Of a DNA stretch of 64,000 nucleotides, positions 10,629 to 20,490 are shown in pieces. How positions within the stretch are numbered: the stretch's first letter is position 1; every line of letters begins with the position of its first letter. The notes under the pieces were generated by a model. The model was not told the origin of the DNA, searched no databases, and worked only from the letters and a program-made list of their open reading frames with translations. The stretch lies in contig JALJCQ010000031.1 of NCBI GenBank assembly GCA_023091665.1, forward strand, positions 558,001 through 622,000, in the 5' to 3' direction. The stretch is from Pythium myriotylum (taxonomy: Eukaryota; Oomycota; Peronosporomycetes; Pythiales; Pythiaceae). The translations under genes were made by a program, and so were the position numbers.

Positions 10629-12212
10629 ATGTTCGCCAAGTGTTTGCCCGCCAACAACGACTTGTTTGAGACGCTACATGTCTCGCAACAGCAACTTGAA
10701 AGCTTCCGCGATGAAGTCCAACATGCGTTAAACGAAGCAATGGCCGAATGCAATAAGCTCCAGATCTCCCAAACAAATGAACGCACAGCAAGTTTGCCCA
10801 TCTGGAAAGTCCAAGCCCAGCTGGAAGGTCTCCGTGCCTTCACAAGGATCGACGACGAAGCACCGACATCGAGCACGTCGAGAATCTGCGGCTCGATCCC
10901 AGGAGACTACGTCGACATTGCTCGCTTTTTCATGAGCAAAACACGAGAGCAGTACTTCAACGTTCAGAAGAGACTCTTCCCAGATACTGTTGATGCGGCC
11001 GTCTTGTACACCGTTCCACCTGAGACGAGGCATCAAGACAGGGCTGAAGGCATCAAGTGGGCTGCTTACCGTCCGGCTTGGCGTCGCAATCTTATCGACG
11101 CCTGTGCTTTCGAGTCTGCGGGGACAGCAGTGAGCTCAGATGGACAACCCTTCTTTTATTGCGTCCTCATCCCTACCGCCATGCCGGGTGTCCCAACAAT
11201 CTCGCCCAACAGACGCACGGTCAGAATCGAATGCCGGAGTGTGATGATCATCTCACCTTCAAGTCATAGCACGAACCGGTCGGATTTGTTCATGACGATG
11301 TTTACCGACTTAAAGGACCAACGTCTACCGCGAGGATTCCACAAGCAATTACTCACGGGCCTTCACGATGTCGGTGCCAGTATTGCCTCAACGCCTTCCC
11401 AGAACTACAGCCAGCCTTACACACTCCATAACGGGAAGTGGATATGTCGGAATCCGCAACGGTCGTGCCAAGCATGCTTACGCGCTTTCTCCATTCTTCG
11501 TACAAAGCACAAATGTATGCTTTGCGGTGAGGTTGTTTGCCGCAAGTGCCTCCTGGAAGGCGAGCAGAATCCTCACAGCAGCTTGGTACCGATCAAAGTA
11601 TGCATGCCTTGCATGAGTCAACTGTGCGATCAAGACCCACAAGACACTCAGGAGTTTGTGAACCGGTTCTACTCGCTCCAAGCGATCACGCCTACACTAA
11701 CCGCCGGGATCAGTGTAGATTTATCGCTAACCAGCGAGAGATCACCCCAAAACAACGACCCAGATTGGGATTGCTCAACACCCACACCCAAAACGATGTA
11801 CGGCGAACAACATCGATCAACGGCAAAATCAAGTACAGATGACTTGATCCAAGCTAAAATTTCTGCCTTGTCTTCACAATCGTTTTATTCGAGCTCGCCG
11901 GGAAAGATGCACCCGGGCGGTCGAAAAACTCATGAGGATCCGGTCTATGAAGGAAGACACTGGTGCTTCTACGGAGATGATGATGGAGAAGATGACTGTG
12001 AGTCAAGTTCCGATGTCGCTGATCGCGCGAGCAGTGTGTACGTCACGATTGATACGCGGGAGATGGAGCGTGTGGATCGACAACGGGAGGCCCCGGGTTA
12101 CGGTCGAGAGTCTCCGTCTCTATTCCACTCGATCGGTTCTTCTCTCCGTGAGCAAAGCAAGCTTCTGCAACAGTTGCAGCGTGTGCGAAGGCAGCATTCG
12201 CACACTACATGA
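10629..12212 (+). CDS. START-like/FYVE zinc-finger protein (array member 1, plus strand)
   Basis: About 527 aa from the ATG at 10629 (MFAKCLPANNDLFETLHV); the frame is open upstream but relatives and the promoter motif support this Met. A START-like lipid-binding region spans about residues 60-255 (WKVQAQLEGLRAF, ARFFMSKTREQYFNVQKR, IKWAAYRPAWRR). The FYVE-type finger at about 275-335 keeps four cysteine pairs (CQAC, CMLC, CRKC, CMPC), but the canonical RHHCR motif is RTKHKCM. The acidic C-terminal region holds VYVTIDTREMERV and ends with SLREQSKLLQQLQ. PI3P binding is therefore doubtful. It converges with the minus-strand gene at 12559-13977. Confidence 0.9.
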   Translation: MFAKCLPANNDLFETLHVSQQQLESFRDEVQHALNEAMAECNKLQISQTNERTASLPIWKVQAQLEGLRAFTRIDDEAPTSSTSRICGSIPGDYVDIARFFMSKTREQYFNVQKRLFPDTVDAAVLYTVPPETRHQDRAEGIKWAAYRPAWRRNLIDACAFESAGTAVSSDGQPFFYCVLIPTAMPGVPTISPNRRTVRIECRSVMIISPSSHSTNRSDLFMTMFTDLKDQRLPRGFHKQLLTGLHDVGASIASTPSQNYSQPYTLHNGKWICRNPQRSCQACLRAFSILRTKHKCMLCGEVVCRKCLLEGEQNPHSSLVPIKVCMPCMSQLCDQDPQDTQEFVNRFYSLQAITPTLTAGISVDLSLTSERSPQNNDPDWDCSTPTPKTMYGEQHRSTAKSSTDDLIQAKISALSSQSFYSSSPGKMHPGGRKTHEDPVYEGRHWCFYGDDDGEDDCESSSDVADRASSVYVTIDTREMERVDRQREAPGYGRESPSLFHSIGSSLREQSKLLQQLQRVRRQHSHTT

Positions 12213-12241
12213 AACAGGGTAAGTCTCTTAGCGTGTAGGAT

Positions 12242-12263
12242 TTGCGGGCATCGGAACTCGCAA
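12242..12263 (+). promoter_or_regulatory. Conserved 3'-UTR stem-loop
   Basis: Starts 30 bp after the stop of the 10629 gene. Stem TTGCG/CGCAA encloses a 12-nt loop GGCATCGGAACT. Three other family members have the same loop length and near-identical loop with different but complementary stems. Confidence 0.65.
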
Positions 12264-12339
12264 TTAGTTTCCGTTCAAATATTAGTCAATCTATCCACCT
12301 TCTTACTGGATGAGACCAGGGTGATTGTCCTCAAAAATT

Positions 12340-12370
12340 GTGTGTGTGTGTGTGTGTGTTTTTTTTTTTA
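12340..12370. repeat. (TG)n followed by (T)n microsatellite
   Basis: About ten TG units run into an eleven-base T tract between the two convergent START-FYVE genes. Confidence 0.9.
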
Positions 12371-12558
12371 TGAGTTTGAATGGGTAACTCTGGAGTCGTG
12401 GAGTTCATCTCAAGACGATGCTGTTGAAAAAAGGCCATACCTGTGATATGTACAAATACCTCCAAAACGAGATGGATACATGTGTGACGTGCGCCACGTT
12501 GCAGCTCGCGGGATCCCTGCATTGGTCTCACATAGAGGCGAAAGAGGTTTCGTGAGCT

Positions 12559-13977
12559 TCAAATATCCCATGCATTTTGACGTTTGGTATAGCTACCTAC
12601 GGCATACCTAAGTTCCTGGACAAGCTTACTCGGTTCACGAAGTGAACTGTAAATCGAATGGGTGGGTGGTGACGGCTTCCCTCGACCGTCTTGATTCAAC
12701 TCAGACTCGATCATGTCGGCTGTTAGAGGTGAGATATCGCGATGGCTATCTTCACCACCGTACAGTGCAATCTCCCTATCATTAGCTTGGTCAAAAGGCC
12801 ATTCAGATTGATCTGATGACGGTGACAAGACAGAGATGTACGGTATACCGGACTGCTCTCCAAGTATATCATCTTGTTGCCTTGACTGCGGGGAAGGAGG
12901 GTAATGTGGCTTGCTGTGCGTCGTTGATGTTGGTGTTGGGGCTTCAAGTAGCCAGAAAAGGTGGGGGTCACCTTGAAAATGTCCATGACACGCCTTGCAC
13001 AGTTTCGTTCGCGTGGAATTGCTGAGTCTACTCCACCTTCTTGAAGAATCGCCTTGAGCAACACAGTGACGGCATATAACTTGACCACAAAGCGAGCATT
13101 TGTGTCTTGGCCATAGCACAGAGAAACTACGCGAGCAAAAATGACATGATCTTTGTGGATCCGAGTCCACCCATGTTCCGTTGTGGAACTCAAACGAAGG
13201 TGTGTGTGGGTTGAAAGAGATTGCAGCAAGGTTACAAAGACCTGTGAGCAACCGCTTGTAGAAAGTTCGCGATGTTCGTCGGCATTTTAAATCACTTCGC
13301 ATCGCCATGAATACCTCTGAACGACTGTCGTCATGCGCAGAGGGCGACAGGATCAATACGCTTCTGCACTGGGCATGCGCGACTGGCTCAGTTGTTGACA
13401 GGTTACGTAATTCGGCGAGCTCCGTTGGAATGACGACATAATAAAAGTATGGCCGTCCATCCGATCCGACACCTGTCCCAGTCGAATCGAACACGCAACC
13501 ATCCACGAGTTTCCGACGCCAGCGCGTACTATACGCCGCCCACTTGACACCTTCAGAAGCGCTCTCATGGACCGTACACTGCGGAACAACATGCAAGACG
13601 GCAGCATCAACGACGTCAGGGTAAAGTCGTTTTTGAACCGTGAAGTACTGGTCTCGTGTCTCACTCTTGAGAATGCGAGCAATGTCCAGGTAGTTTCCCT
13701 GGATTGAGCCCGAGACTCGCGAGGATCTCACGGTTGGGGCCAGCTCGTGGATGCGTGCATAGGCACTGAGTTCTTCATGCTCTGCTTGCATTTTCCACCT
13801 GAAGCAGCTTTTCCTTCGCGGATTGTCTGCTGAGTTCTGGTATTTGCTCCATTCGACGAGCGCGTTGTTGAGAGCCGTAGAGACTTGAGTCCGCAAACCA
13901 TTGAGTCGCTGCTGTGAGAGTATGAGTGGCGCGAAAAAGTCGTCGCTCACGGGGAAGGGCTCGGTGAAGTGTCGCAT
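12559..13977 (-). CDS. START-like/FYVE protein (array member 2), diverged C-terminus
   Basis: 472 aa from the ATG at 13977 (MRHFTEPFPVSDDFFAPL). The START-like region is well kept (ARILKSETRDQYFTVQKR, VKWAAYSTRWRR, VFDSTGTGVGSDGRPYFYYV). The FYVE-type finger has CHFC, CSLC, CRHC and CKAC, with WPRHKCS in place of RRHHCR. The C-terminus has decayed relative to paralogues: the TIDTxxM motif is reduced to PLTADMIES and the last helix reads SLREPSKLVQELR. The frame is intact, so it may be functional or in early decay. It lies about 1.5 kb downstream of bZIP copy 2 on the same strand. Confidence 0.88.
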   Translation of the reverse strand: MRHFTEPFPVSDDFFAPLILSQQRLNGLRTQVSTALNNALVEWSKYQNSADNPRRKSCFRWKMQAEHEELSAYARIHELAPTVRSSRVSGSIQGNYLDIARILKSETRDQYFTVQKRLYPDVVDAAVLHVVPQCTVHESASEGVKWAAYSTRWRRKLVDGCVFDSTGTGVGSDGRPYFYYVVIPTELAELRNLSTTEPVAHAQCRSVLILSPSAHDDSRSEVFMAMRSDLKCRRTSRTFYKRLLTGLCNLAAISFNPHTPSFEFHNGTWVDSDPQRSCHFCSRSFSVLWPRHKCSLCGQVICRHCVAQGDSSRRWSRLSNSTRTKLCKACHGHFQGDPHLFWLLEAPTPTSTTHSKPHYPPSPQSRQQDDILGEQSGIPYISVLSPSSDQSEWPFDQANDREIALYGGEDSHRDISPLTADMIESELNQDGRGKPSPPTHSIYSSLREPSKLVQELRYAVGSYTKRQNAWDI

Positions 13978-14010
13978 TCTGGTCCGAGTGAGAAGGTTCG
14001 TCTCGTGCCC

Positions 14011-14032
14011 GCGGAACTTAAGGAATGAGTGC
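14011..14032 (-). promoter_or_regulatory. Initiator-like element of START-FYVE member 2
   Basis: The minus strand reads CACTCATTCCTTAAGTTCC, a full TCATTCC initiator 35-55 bp before the ATG at 13977. Confidence 0.5.
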
Positions 14033-15472
14033 TACGGTTTACCAAGATACCTGGGTTTGGGTTTAGGATACCATCGAACAGTTTCGACGACAACGAAAGT
14101 CCAGAGGTGTAGAGTGTACATGGGGAAAGAAAGGCTCTCGGTTCAAGCAGCGAGTGCTGCTAGGTATGGGCACTATCGTGCCAATTTCGACGAGAGGGTC
14201 GAGTATCCAGAAACAGGAAGGCAGACCGCGATGGCATGGCCAGAGCCCACAACCCTGATCTGGCCCCTTGTAGTTAAGTACGCACTGGACTGTCTGCGTG
14301 CTTCACCTCGACGCCAAGACGAAATGCACGCCGCCTCGAATACCATATACACCTGCGCGTCCGACCAGCCACACCAACCGAATGATCGACATCAGGTCGT
14401 TCCCATGCGATTCTAAAAACTGTATAGCTAAATACCCTTGCAAAGACACCCAGATCAAGTGTTTTGCGATTTTGCAGGTGGAGTGTCGATTTTGAATAGA
14501 GCGGTCAGGGTTTGGAAATGGAGAGAGAGAGAGAACGGGTATCATGCGGGGGCGACAAAAAGGGCGCATTTTTTTTTTTTGGACATGGATCACTAACGAC
14601 CACGCCACACATTTCGTGGACTCCTCTGCGTTGCATTCCCGGGAAGGAGACGAGACTCAGAAATTCGGTCGACGAACCCGAACAACCCATGTCTCGTCTG
14701 AAGAGAACACTCTGGAAAGAACACAAACGCAAGACTGGACCTCACATGCAAATCAATTGCAACGAGACGAACTATCATTGCTAAGATGGGTGCACTGGAC
14801 CAATCACACACCAAGATTCGTCCAAGAGCCACTGCCGCGAGAATGCAGCGGTGGAGTCAGCCCTCGCTGCTAATGCCCACGCATCAACAATGAGTTTCAT
14901 GATGGTCCAGATACGGTACCTTTTGTCTGAATCATTTGAAAAGACCGGCCTACTTTTTTTGAACTCACCAATGGACAAAGAGAAAGCGTCGGAACATCAC
15001 GAACTTTCGCGGCGAGTCCGCTGAAAGCTTATACAAACGTTTTGACGCGAGTCAGCCAACCAGTAAACCTTCGAACTAGACTCGCTGGACTCTCTCCCGA
15101 GTGGCATCGAAACGAAGTTCCAGTAAAGACCAGCCCCCCACCGGTTCGAAATCCCGCGCACCTGCGAGCTTAGTGATGGGCGTCCGACATTTGAGACGAA
15201 ATTTCCGCACGAGAGCCATGGAAAAGAAGGCTGCAATGACGTTTCTTGTTCATCGATGACACCTCGCAGATTCTTCGATCGTTCCTTAAGTAGATCACTT
15301 TGTGTTAGCAGATGATCCGGTAAGCGAAAGGCCCTTCGCGGGAAACTGATTCCGACCGAATACAATGCAGCATCCAAGTCAGAAAAAAACAATGTGATTG
15401 AATAAATGGTCATTAAACTAAATAAACTCTTCCTCTTGTAAACCTTGCAGCAGCTTGAGGCAACACCGGCAC
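14033..15472. other. Spacer between START-FYVE member 2 and its bZIP
   Basis: No gene supported. A block around 14664-14760 (CCCATGTCTCGTCTGAA) recurs at 20526-20600 in the equivalent spacer of the next unit, showing that the spacers were duplicated with the genes. A GA microsatellite (14520s) and a T10 tract (14570s) are present. Confidence 0.5.
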
Positions 15473-15736
15473 CTATAGTTGCCACAGCAAAGAGATGTTC
15501 TCGTCACTCAGTTGTGCCGCTTCCTGCATCGCTTGCAGGACCATGAGCTGAAGACGGAGTCGCCGCACCGAACTGCGAAGGTCGTGAATCCTTTGACGCT
15601 CCCGGAGCATGAAGTTCCGCTGGGTCACTCGGTGCTTGGCACGGCGTTCCTCGACGCTCATCCGTGGGCGCTTGTAGCCGGACGCCCATTGAATCGACTC
15701 TACGGTGAGGTACTCGAGTTCTTCCGCCGTCTCCAT
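15473..15736 (-). CDS. Small bZIP-like protein, copy 2
   Basis: 87 aa, the shortest copy, from the ATG at 15736 (METAEELEYLTVESIQW). The shared GYKRPRMS block is followed by the basic segment KHRVTQRNFMLRERQRIHDL and zipper leucines at VRRL and MVL. His and Met replace the invariant Asn and Arg of canonical bZIP basic regions, as in copies 3 and 4. It ends at LLWQL, before the Gln/Pro-rich tail of copies 3 and 4. It is co-directional with the START-FYVE gene downstream at 12559-13977. Confidence 0.72.
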   Translation of the reverse strand: METAEELEYLTVESIQWASGYKRPRMSVEERRAKHRVTQRNFMLRERQRIHDLRSSVRRLRLQLMVLQAMQEAAQLSDENISLLWQL

Positions 15737-16702
15737 GTCTGTTCGAGCACTGCGTGTTTGGTGGAGCGCAAGTCTAGAAATGAAGTCGTCTCGGATCTGC
15801 GAGTCAATCCGTTGTGTGGTCGGAACAGTCGCATCAAACGAGGTCGTCCTAGTTCATTCGTGTACCCTATCGACTTTCTGGTTTTCCGCGGCTGGGAGGA
15901 CCCCAGACTACACCAATCAACTTTGGCGTGATCGAGAGGAATCTCGCCGCATCGCTGAAATCCGATCGTGCACAATCTTGAACCACGGTCGCCGTTAAAA
16001 ATCGGCGCCATATGACAACGAGAGAGCGGGGAGTGTTCAGTTCCACGGCGGGATCGGATCACCGCGTCATTTGGTCCTACTCTCGTTATACATGAAAAGT
16101 GTTGGTCCGATTTCTCGGGTTGAGTACTGTTGACTGTCTGCGCTTCACTTCTTCAATGTCGGAGCATCCTCTTTCGAGGAGAGAGAGACAGAAAGTTCGG
16201 TGGCTTGCCAATGGGTTCATAGCTCGTGTTCAGACTGCGCGGTCATGTTTTTTTCACACTCGCGACCGTGTTCTTTCCAGACGAGACAGTTTCGTCAGCC
16301 GACGATCCTTCGACGCCCTTTCTTCCGCATGGGAAAGAGACGCAGAGGAACGCTCCATTTCTGTGGGTCGGTGGCGAAGAAGTGTACTGTACTACGTTCC
16401 TGCGAGACACCGGGATTCGTACCGTACCGAACCTCTGGGTCGGGCGAGGATCACCATTACGGGCGCACAGACGACCCAGCCTCGCACGCAAGCGCCGGCT
16501 GGAAACGCGGCACTTCGATCTTGATCACGCCTTGAGCGTGTCCACCCCGCCAGGCAGCAGAGGGTCCGAGCATCTGACCACTCGGTGCCTGGTCTCGCAA
16601 GGAACGTGCTGCTTTTGTTGACTCGGAACACGCCAACGGGCTTCTTGCAGTTTCGATGAGCTTCCTGGGCTTCTTCCTTGGTAGCGAGGTCTCGACACTT
16701 CC
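15737..16702. other. Divergent intergenic region between bZIP copy 2 and START-FYVE member 3
   Basis: The block 15868-15955 matches 9726-9812. The segment at 16400-16530 (CACCGGGATTCG, CGCACGCAAGC, CCGGCTGG) matches 10290-10440 upstream of member 1. These are duplicated promoter-proximal sequences. No gene supported. Confidence 0.55.
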
Positions 16703-16724
16703 CCTCAATCCACAATTTGCTTCC
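16703..16724 (+). promoter_or_regulatory. Initiator/flanking promoter element of START-FYVE member 3
   Basis: CCTCAATCCACAATTTGCTT lies about 32 bp before the ATG. The flanking part (CAATTTGCTTCC) is a good match; the initiator has one mismatch (TCAATCC). Confidence 0.5.
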
Positions 16725-16755
16725 GCAACAACAACGACGACCATCCTTTCCACTC

Positions 16756-18249
16756 ATGCACCCATTCACCAAGACCTTCCCCGTCGATGACGAGCTCATC
16801 GTACAACTGGACCTCTCGCGGGACGAACTGAGCAGCCTACGAGCCGAAGCCGTTCTGGCACTCAATTGTGCGCTCACTGAACGCAGCAAACCACGAAACG
16901 GGCGTGAAGATGGCTGGTCACCGTGGAAAGTCGAGGCGCAGCTTGAAGGCCTCACTGCGCACACTCGAGTCCACGAGTTAGCGCCGACAACAACTTCGTC
17001 CAGGATCCAAGGCCTGATCCAGGCCAACTACATGGACGTTGCTTGCTTCTTTAAAAGTGAAACACGAGAGGAGTACTTCAACGTCCAGAAGCAGCTCTTC
17101 CCGGAGACGATCGACGCAGCGGTCTTGTACAACGTCCCACGCATTACCAATGTGTCCGAAGGCATCAAGTGGGCGGCCTACCGCCCATCCTGGCGCCGCC
17201 ACCCCGTCGACACGTGTGTGTTCGAATCGACCGGAACTGCCGTCACCGCAGACGGGCAGTCCTACTTCTATCGTGTCGTCATCCCGACGGTCCATTCTCA
17301 GACGCCATACAACTCGTCTGCCAAGCGAGTTCTCCGGGTCGACTGCCAGAGTGTTTTGATCGTCTCACCTTTCAGTCAAGATGCGAGCTATTCAGACGTC
17401 TTCATGACCGTGCGGACCGACTCGACAGACCAACGGCTGCAACGAGCATTCATGAATCAAATCCTGAATGCTCTTCACAGCATGGGATCCATTGCATCGA
17501 GGTCACCGAGTTTCAAGCTCTCCAGCGGCAAGTGGATCAATCGAGATCGTCATAATACCTGCTCCGCGTGCTCACACAAGTTCTCGATGCTTCGCACAAA
17601 GCACGAATGCTCATTGTGCGGTGAGTCCGTGTGTAACAAGTGTCTCCTCCATCCGTCTCAATTCTGGAGAGGGGGGAATAGCGATACATTTCCGACGAAG
17701 TTCTGCACGCCGTGCATGACTCAGCTGTGCGAACAGAAACGACCGTTGAATTCTGAGGAACTCAAGACTTCATTGGCTGTCACGCCCACTGTTCAAACCC
17801 GCCAAGAACCGGCTTTTGTCGGTACATGGAACAGCGAGCCTGAATGGGTCCCAGCGGCTCCCGTATGTGTCGAAACGAAGGCAACGACTGTGTTGGATTC
17901 CGAACATGATCTTAACGAGGCTCGAGATTCGGCGATGTCTCTTCAGTCGCTTTATTCGACCTCATTGGGGAGTTCATTTGCGGAGAGCGACATCTCCAAT
18001 GAAGATCCAATCTATGAAGGCATCGAGTGGTCATACGATGAAGAAGAGGAGAGTGAAGATACTGCTGTCATCACGATCGACACGCGCGAGATGAGACAAA
18101 TGCCCTCATTTCGAGCGTTTGAGCCCCCATCGCATCGCTCGTCGCCGTCGCTCTTCGAGGCAATTAGCTCTTCTATACGAGAGCAAAGCAAGCTTCTGCG
18201 GCAGATCCAGCAAGTAGCAGGCAATCAAAACGTGCGTCGGAACACGTGA
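16756..18249 (+). CDS. START-like/FYVE protein (array member 3, plus strand)
   Basis: 497 aa from the ATG at 16756 (MHPFTKTFPVDDELIVQLDL); an upstream in-frame TTG extension is not used because the promoter motif and all relatives point here. The START-like part shows WKVEAQLEGLTAH, ACFFKSETREEYFNVQKQ and IKWAAYRPSWRR. The FYVE-type finger has CSAC, CSLC, CNKC and CTPC, with RTKHECS replacing RRHHCR. The C-terminus keeps AVITIDTREMRQM and SIREQSKLLRQIQ and ends NVRRNT. It converges with member 4. Unlike four relatives, no GTCGGAACT hairpin was found after its stop; instead the coding end itself reads GTGCGTCGGAACACG. Confidence 0.9.
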   Translation: MHPFTKTFPVDDELIVQLDLSRDELSSLRAEAVLALNCALTERSKPRNGREDGWSPWKVEAQLEGLTAHTRVHELAPTTTSSRIQGLIQANYMDVACFFKSETREEYFNVQKQLFPETIDAAVLYNVPRITNVSEGIKWAAYRPSWRRHPVDTCVFESTGTAVTADGQSYFYRVVIPTVHSQTPYNSSAKRVLRVDCQSVLIVSPFSQDASYSDVFMTVRTDSTDQRLQRAFMNQILNALHSMGSIASRSPSFKLSSGKWINRDRHNTCSACSHKFSMLRTKHECSLCGESVCNKCLLHPSQFWRGGNSDTFPTKFCTPCMTQLCEQKRPLNSEELKTSLAVTPTVQTRQEPAFVGTWNSEPEWVPAAPVCVETKATTVLDSEHDLNEARDSAMSLQSLYSTSLGSSFAESDISNEDPIYEGIEWSYDEEEESEDTAVITIDTREMRQMPSFRAFEPPSHRSSPSLFEAISSSIREQSKLLRQIQQVAGNQNVRRNT

Positions 18250-18561
18250 GGTAACATCCATATCGACCGATATCCACGGGTTGAATTGGTCATTGCGAGC
18301 TCTGTATATGTTCATAGTGTCGATTACTCTGTTGCCGCGATGCAGTGTGCACATACATACCAATACATTGAGAATTTCTGTTTCGTCTTGGCCTTTGTGT
18401 GCCGGTATCTGTCTTTGTCTTCAAGTGAAGTCTGCCCATGGATTGATTGGTGACGAAGAAGAAGAAGTCAATACTAAATGACAAACTACTAGAAATGCTG
18501 ATATAATCACATGCCGTTGGACGTACTTAGAAAGACTCCATTCATCACGCTTAACATGCAG

Positions 18562-18585
18562 TCCGCGAGTTCCGACGCGCGCGGA
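18562..18585 (-). promoter_or_regulatory. Conserved 3'-UTR stem-loop
   Basis: On the minus strand, stem TCCGCG/CGCGGA encloses loop CGCGTCGGAACT. It begins about 45 bp after the stop codon of the 18631-20136 gene. Confidence 0.65.
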
Positions 18586-18630
18586 TTAATTACATCCAGT
18601 ACATACCCTTCAGCACCGACAACAGAGGCC

Positions 18631-20136
18631 CTATGAGTTCCTTCGCACATGGAAGCTCTCTGTCGCGGCTTCTTGCAGCTGCCGAAGCAACTTATTCTGT
18701 TCACGCAGTGAGCTGCGTATTGAACTGGATATCGAGGACGGGGTCTTATCCCACTGATCCAAAGCTTCTGACAGCGACACCCGCGTCATCTCATTTGTAT
18801 CGACCGTGAACAGCACGCTCTTCCCACTTGCGTAGAGATCGTCTTCTTGCTCGAATTCTCGGTGTTGCACGAGCCGCGGAGTCGCTTCTTCATGGGTTCC
18901 CATCGACCATCTGGAATAGTCCGACTGCGGCGTCAAGGCCGAGACGCAGGACTGAGAAGGATAACTGGACAGGTCCTCTGGCTCAAGCGCTTGGCTTTCC
19001 TTCTTCACTGGCGGTGTCGTCAGCCACTCAACACAGATACTTTCACTGGTAGCTTCTCCCATTCGTACGTGGTTGGGAGTCGGGGTGACAACATCGTACG
19101 GCGCGAACTCCCCGCTCAGCGGCATTGTATCCGTCGATCCTTCCTCGCACAGGCGTTGAATGCAAGGCTTACAGACCTTGATCTCCCGCGGGCTCTTGTC
19201 GACACTCCCTCGCCTTGGCGATAGCAGAGACTTTCCGCGTAGAATGCACTTGTGGCAAATGAGCTCGTCGCATAGTGTGCACTCGTGCTTCGACCGAAGC
19301 AAGGAGAACTCGAGCGAGCACGAGCCACAGACTCGCTGGAGGCTTGGCTGTACCCACTTGCCATTGCAAAGTGCAAACTGGGGCACTTTGTATTTGGATG
19401 CTCCAACGGTCCGGAGCCCAGCGAGCAGACCCTTGTAGAACGCTCGGGAAGTGGAGCGATCCTTCAAGTCACAACGCATCCACATGAAAACGTCAGAGCA
19501 GCTCTCGTCGTCGACGGATGGTGTCGATATCATGACACTTCGGTAGTGCACTCGCTTGATCTTTTTTGTGGTTGCTAGGATCGGCGACTCGACAAATGGA
19601 GTCGGGATGGTCACACAGTAAAAGTAGAGCCTCCCGTTCGAGTCCAGACCCGTTCCAGTCGATTCAAACACGCACGTATCAACAAGGCGTCGACGCCAAG
19701 ATGGTCTGTAGACGACCCATTTGATGGCTTCGGACTCACTCGGTAGGTGTGGAGACTCCGAGACGGTGTGCAAAACAGCGGCGTCAATAGTGTCGGGAAA
19801 TAGTCGCTTCTGGACATTGAAATATTGCTCTCGCGTGTCGCTCTTGAAAAACCGAGCAATCTCGAGATGGCTGCTATCGACCCTACCATTGACTCGTGAG
19901 GTGGTCATTCTTGGAGCTAAGTCGTGGACCCGATCGTAGGCACTGAGACCTTCAAACTGTCCTCGTTCTTTCCATCTCGGAGTCTCTTGTGTGGTCTGGG
20001 CGCTGGCGCGTTCGACCATCGCGTGGCTTAAAGCGTTTTGGACTTGGGCCCGAAGGCTGCTGAGTTGGTCTTGCGAGAGATCGAGTGACGTAATGCACTC
20101 GTCGGCGACGGGAAAGTCCTTGGAAAAGCGGCGCAT
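18631..20136 (-). CDS. START-like/FYVE protein (array member 4)
   Basis: 501 aa from the ATG at 20136 (MRRFSKDFPVADECITSL), preceded by an A-rich leader and an initiator motif at 20171-20188. The START-like region includes ARFFKSDTREQYFNVQKR and IKWVVYRPSWRRR. The finger has CGSC, CTLC, CHKC and CKPC, with RSKHECT replacing RRHHCR. The C-terminus carries VLFTVDTNEMTRVS and SLREQNKLLRQLQEAATESF, nearly identical to member 5 (23417-24958), so these two are close duplicates. Upstream spacer blocks are also shared with members 5 and 6. Confidence 0.9.
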   Translation of the reverse strand: MRRFSKDFPVADECITSLDLSQDQLSSLRAQVQNALSHAMVERASAQTTQETPRWKERGQFEGLSAYDRVHDLAPRMTTSRVNGRVDSSHLEIARFFKSDTREQYFNVQKRLFPDTIDAAVLHTVSESPHLPSESEAIKWVVYRPSWRRRLVDTCVFESTGTGLDSNGRLYFYCVTIPTPFVESPILATTKKIKRVHYRSVMISTPSVDDESCSDVFMWMRCDLKDRSTSRAFYKGLLAGLRTVGASKYKVPQFALCNGKWVQPSLQRVCGSCSLEFSLLRSKHECTLCDELICHKCILRGKSLLSPRRGSVDKSPREIKVCKPCIQRLCEEGSTDTMPLSGEFAPYDVVTPTPNHVRMGEATSESICVEWLTTPPVKKESQALEPEDLSSYPSQSCVSALTPQSDYSRWSMGTHEEATPRLVQHREFEQEDDLYASGKSVLFTVDTNEMTRVSLSEALDQWDKTPSSISSSIRSSLREQNKLLRQLQEAATESFHVRRNS

Positions 20137-20170
20137 TTTTTTTTTGTATGAGTGGGGTCTTGGCAGTGGA

Positions 20171-20188
20171 GTCAATTGGAGAGTGAGG
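20171..20188 (-). promoter_or_regulatory. Initiator plus flanking element of member 4
   Basis: The minus strand reads CCTCACTCTCCAATTGAC: initiator TCACTCT followed by CAATT, 35-50 bp before the ATG. Confidence 0.6.
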
Positions 20189-20294
20189 GTCCAGGAGCCT
20201 GGCGACCAGGCGGATTGTTGAGACTGACGCCATCTTGCACGTCGAATTTTCTTGAATCAAGTTCAGTCAGTCGACTAGAGTCCGGAGCTGGATT

Positions 20295-20490
20295 GGCCCT
20301 TTACAGCAGTGCAGTGGACGCATTTGTCAGCTCATGGCCAGATCTTCGTTGCGATCTTCTAATCGCGGCTGGCTCTATTGTTCTAAATGGACGATCGCTG
20401 CACAGGGTGGTACGGTCTGTCTCGTCTCACTCGAATCTCCACGAACCAACTTCGGTGTCAGGAAAGTCACTAAGTGTGACTCACGGACAA
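20295..20490 (-). promoter_or_regulatory. Conserved upstream block shared by members 4, 5 and 6
   Basis: On the plus strand the block contains CCCTTTACAGCAGTG, then CTCATGGCCAGATCT, then CTTCGGTGTCAGGA and GTGTGAC. The same ordered pieces occur at 25155-25355 and 32030-32232, each 160-620 bp upstream of a START-FYVE start. It is either a duplicated promoter or residual homology from recent duplication. Confidence 0.5.

Noticed and set aside
15140..15175. tRNA-like B-box word (GGTTCGAAATCCC)
   Set aside because: No cloverleaf could be formed around it and no matching A box was seen at the right distance.
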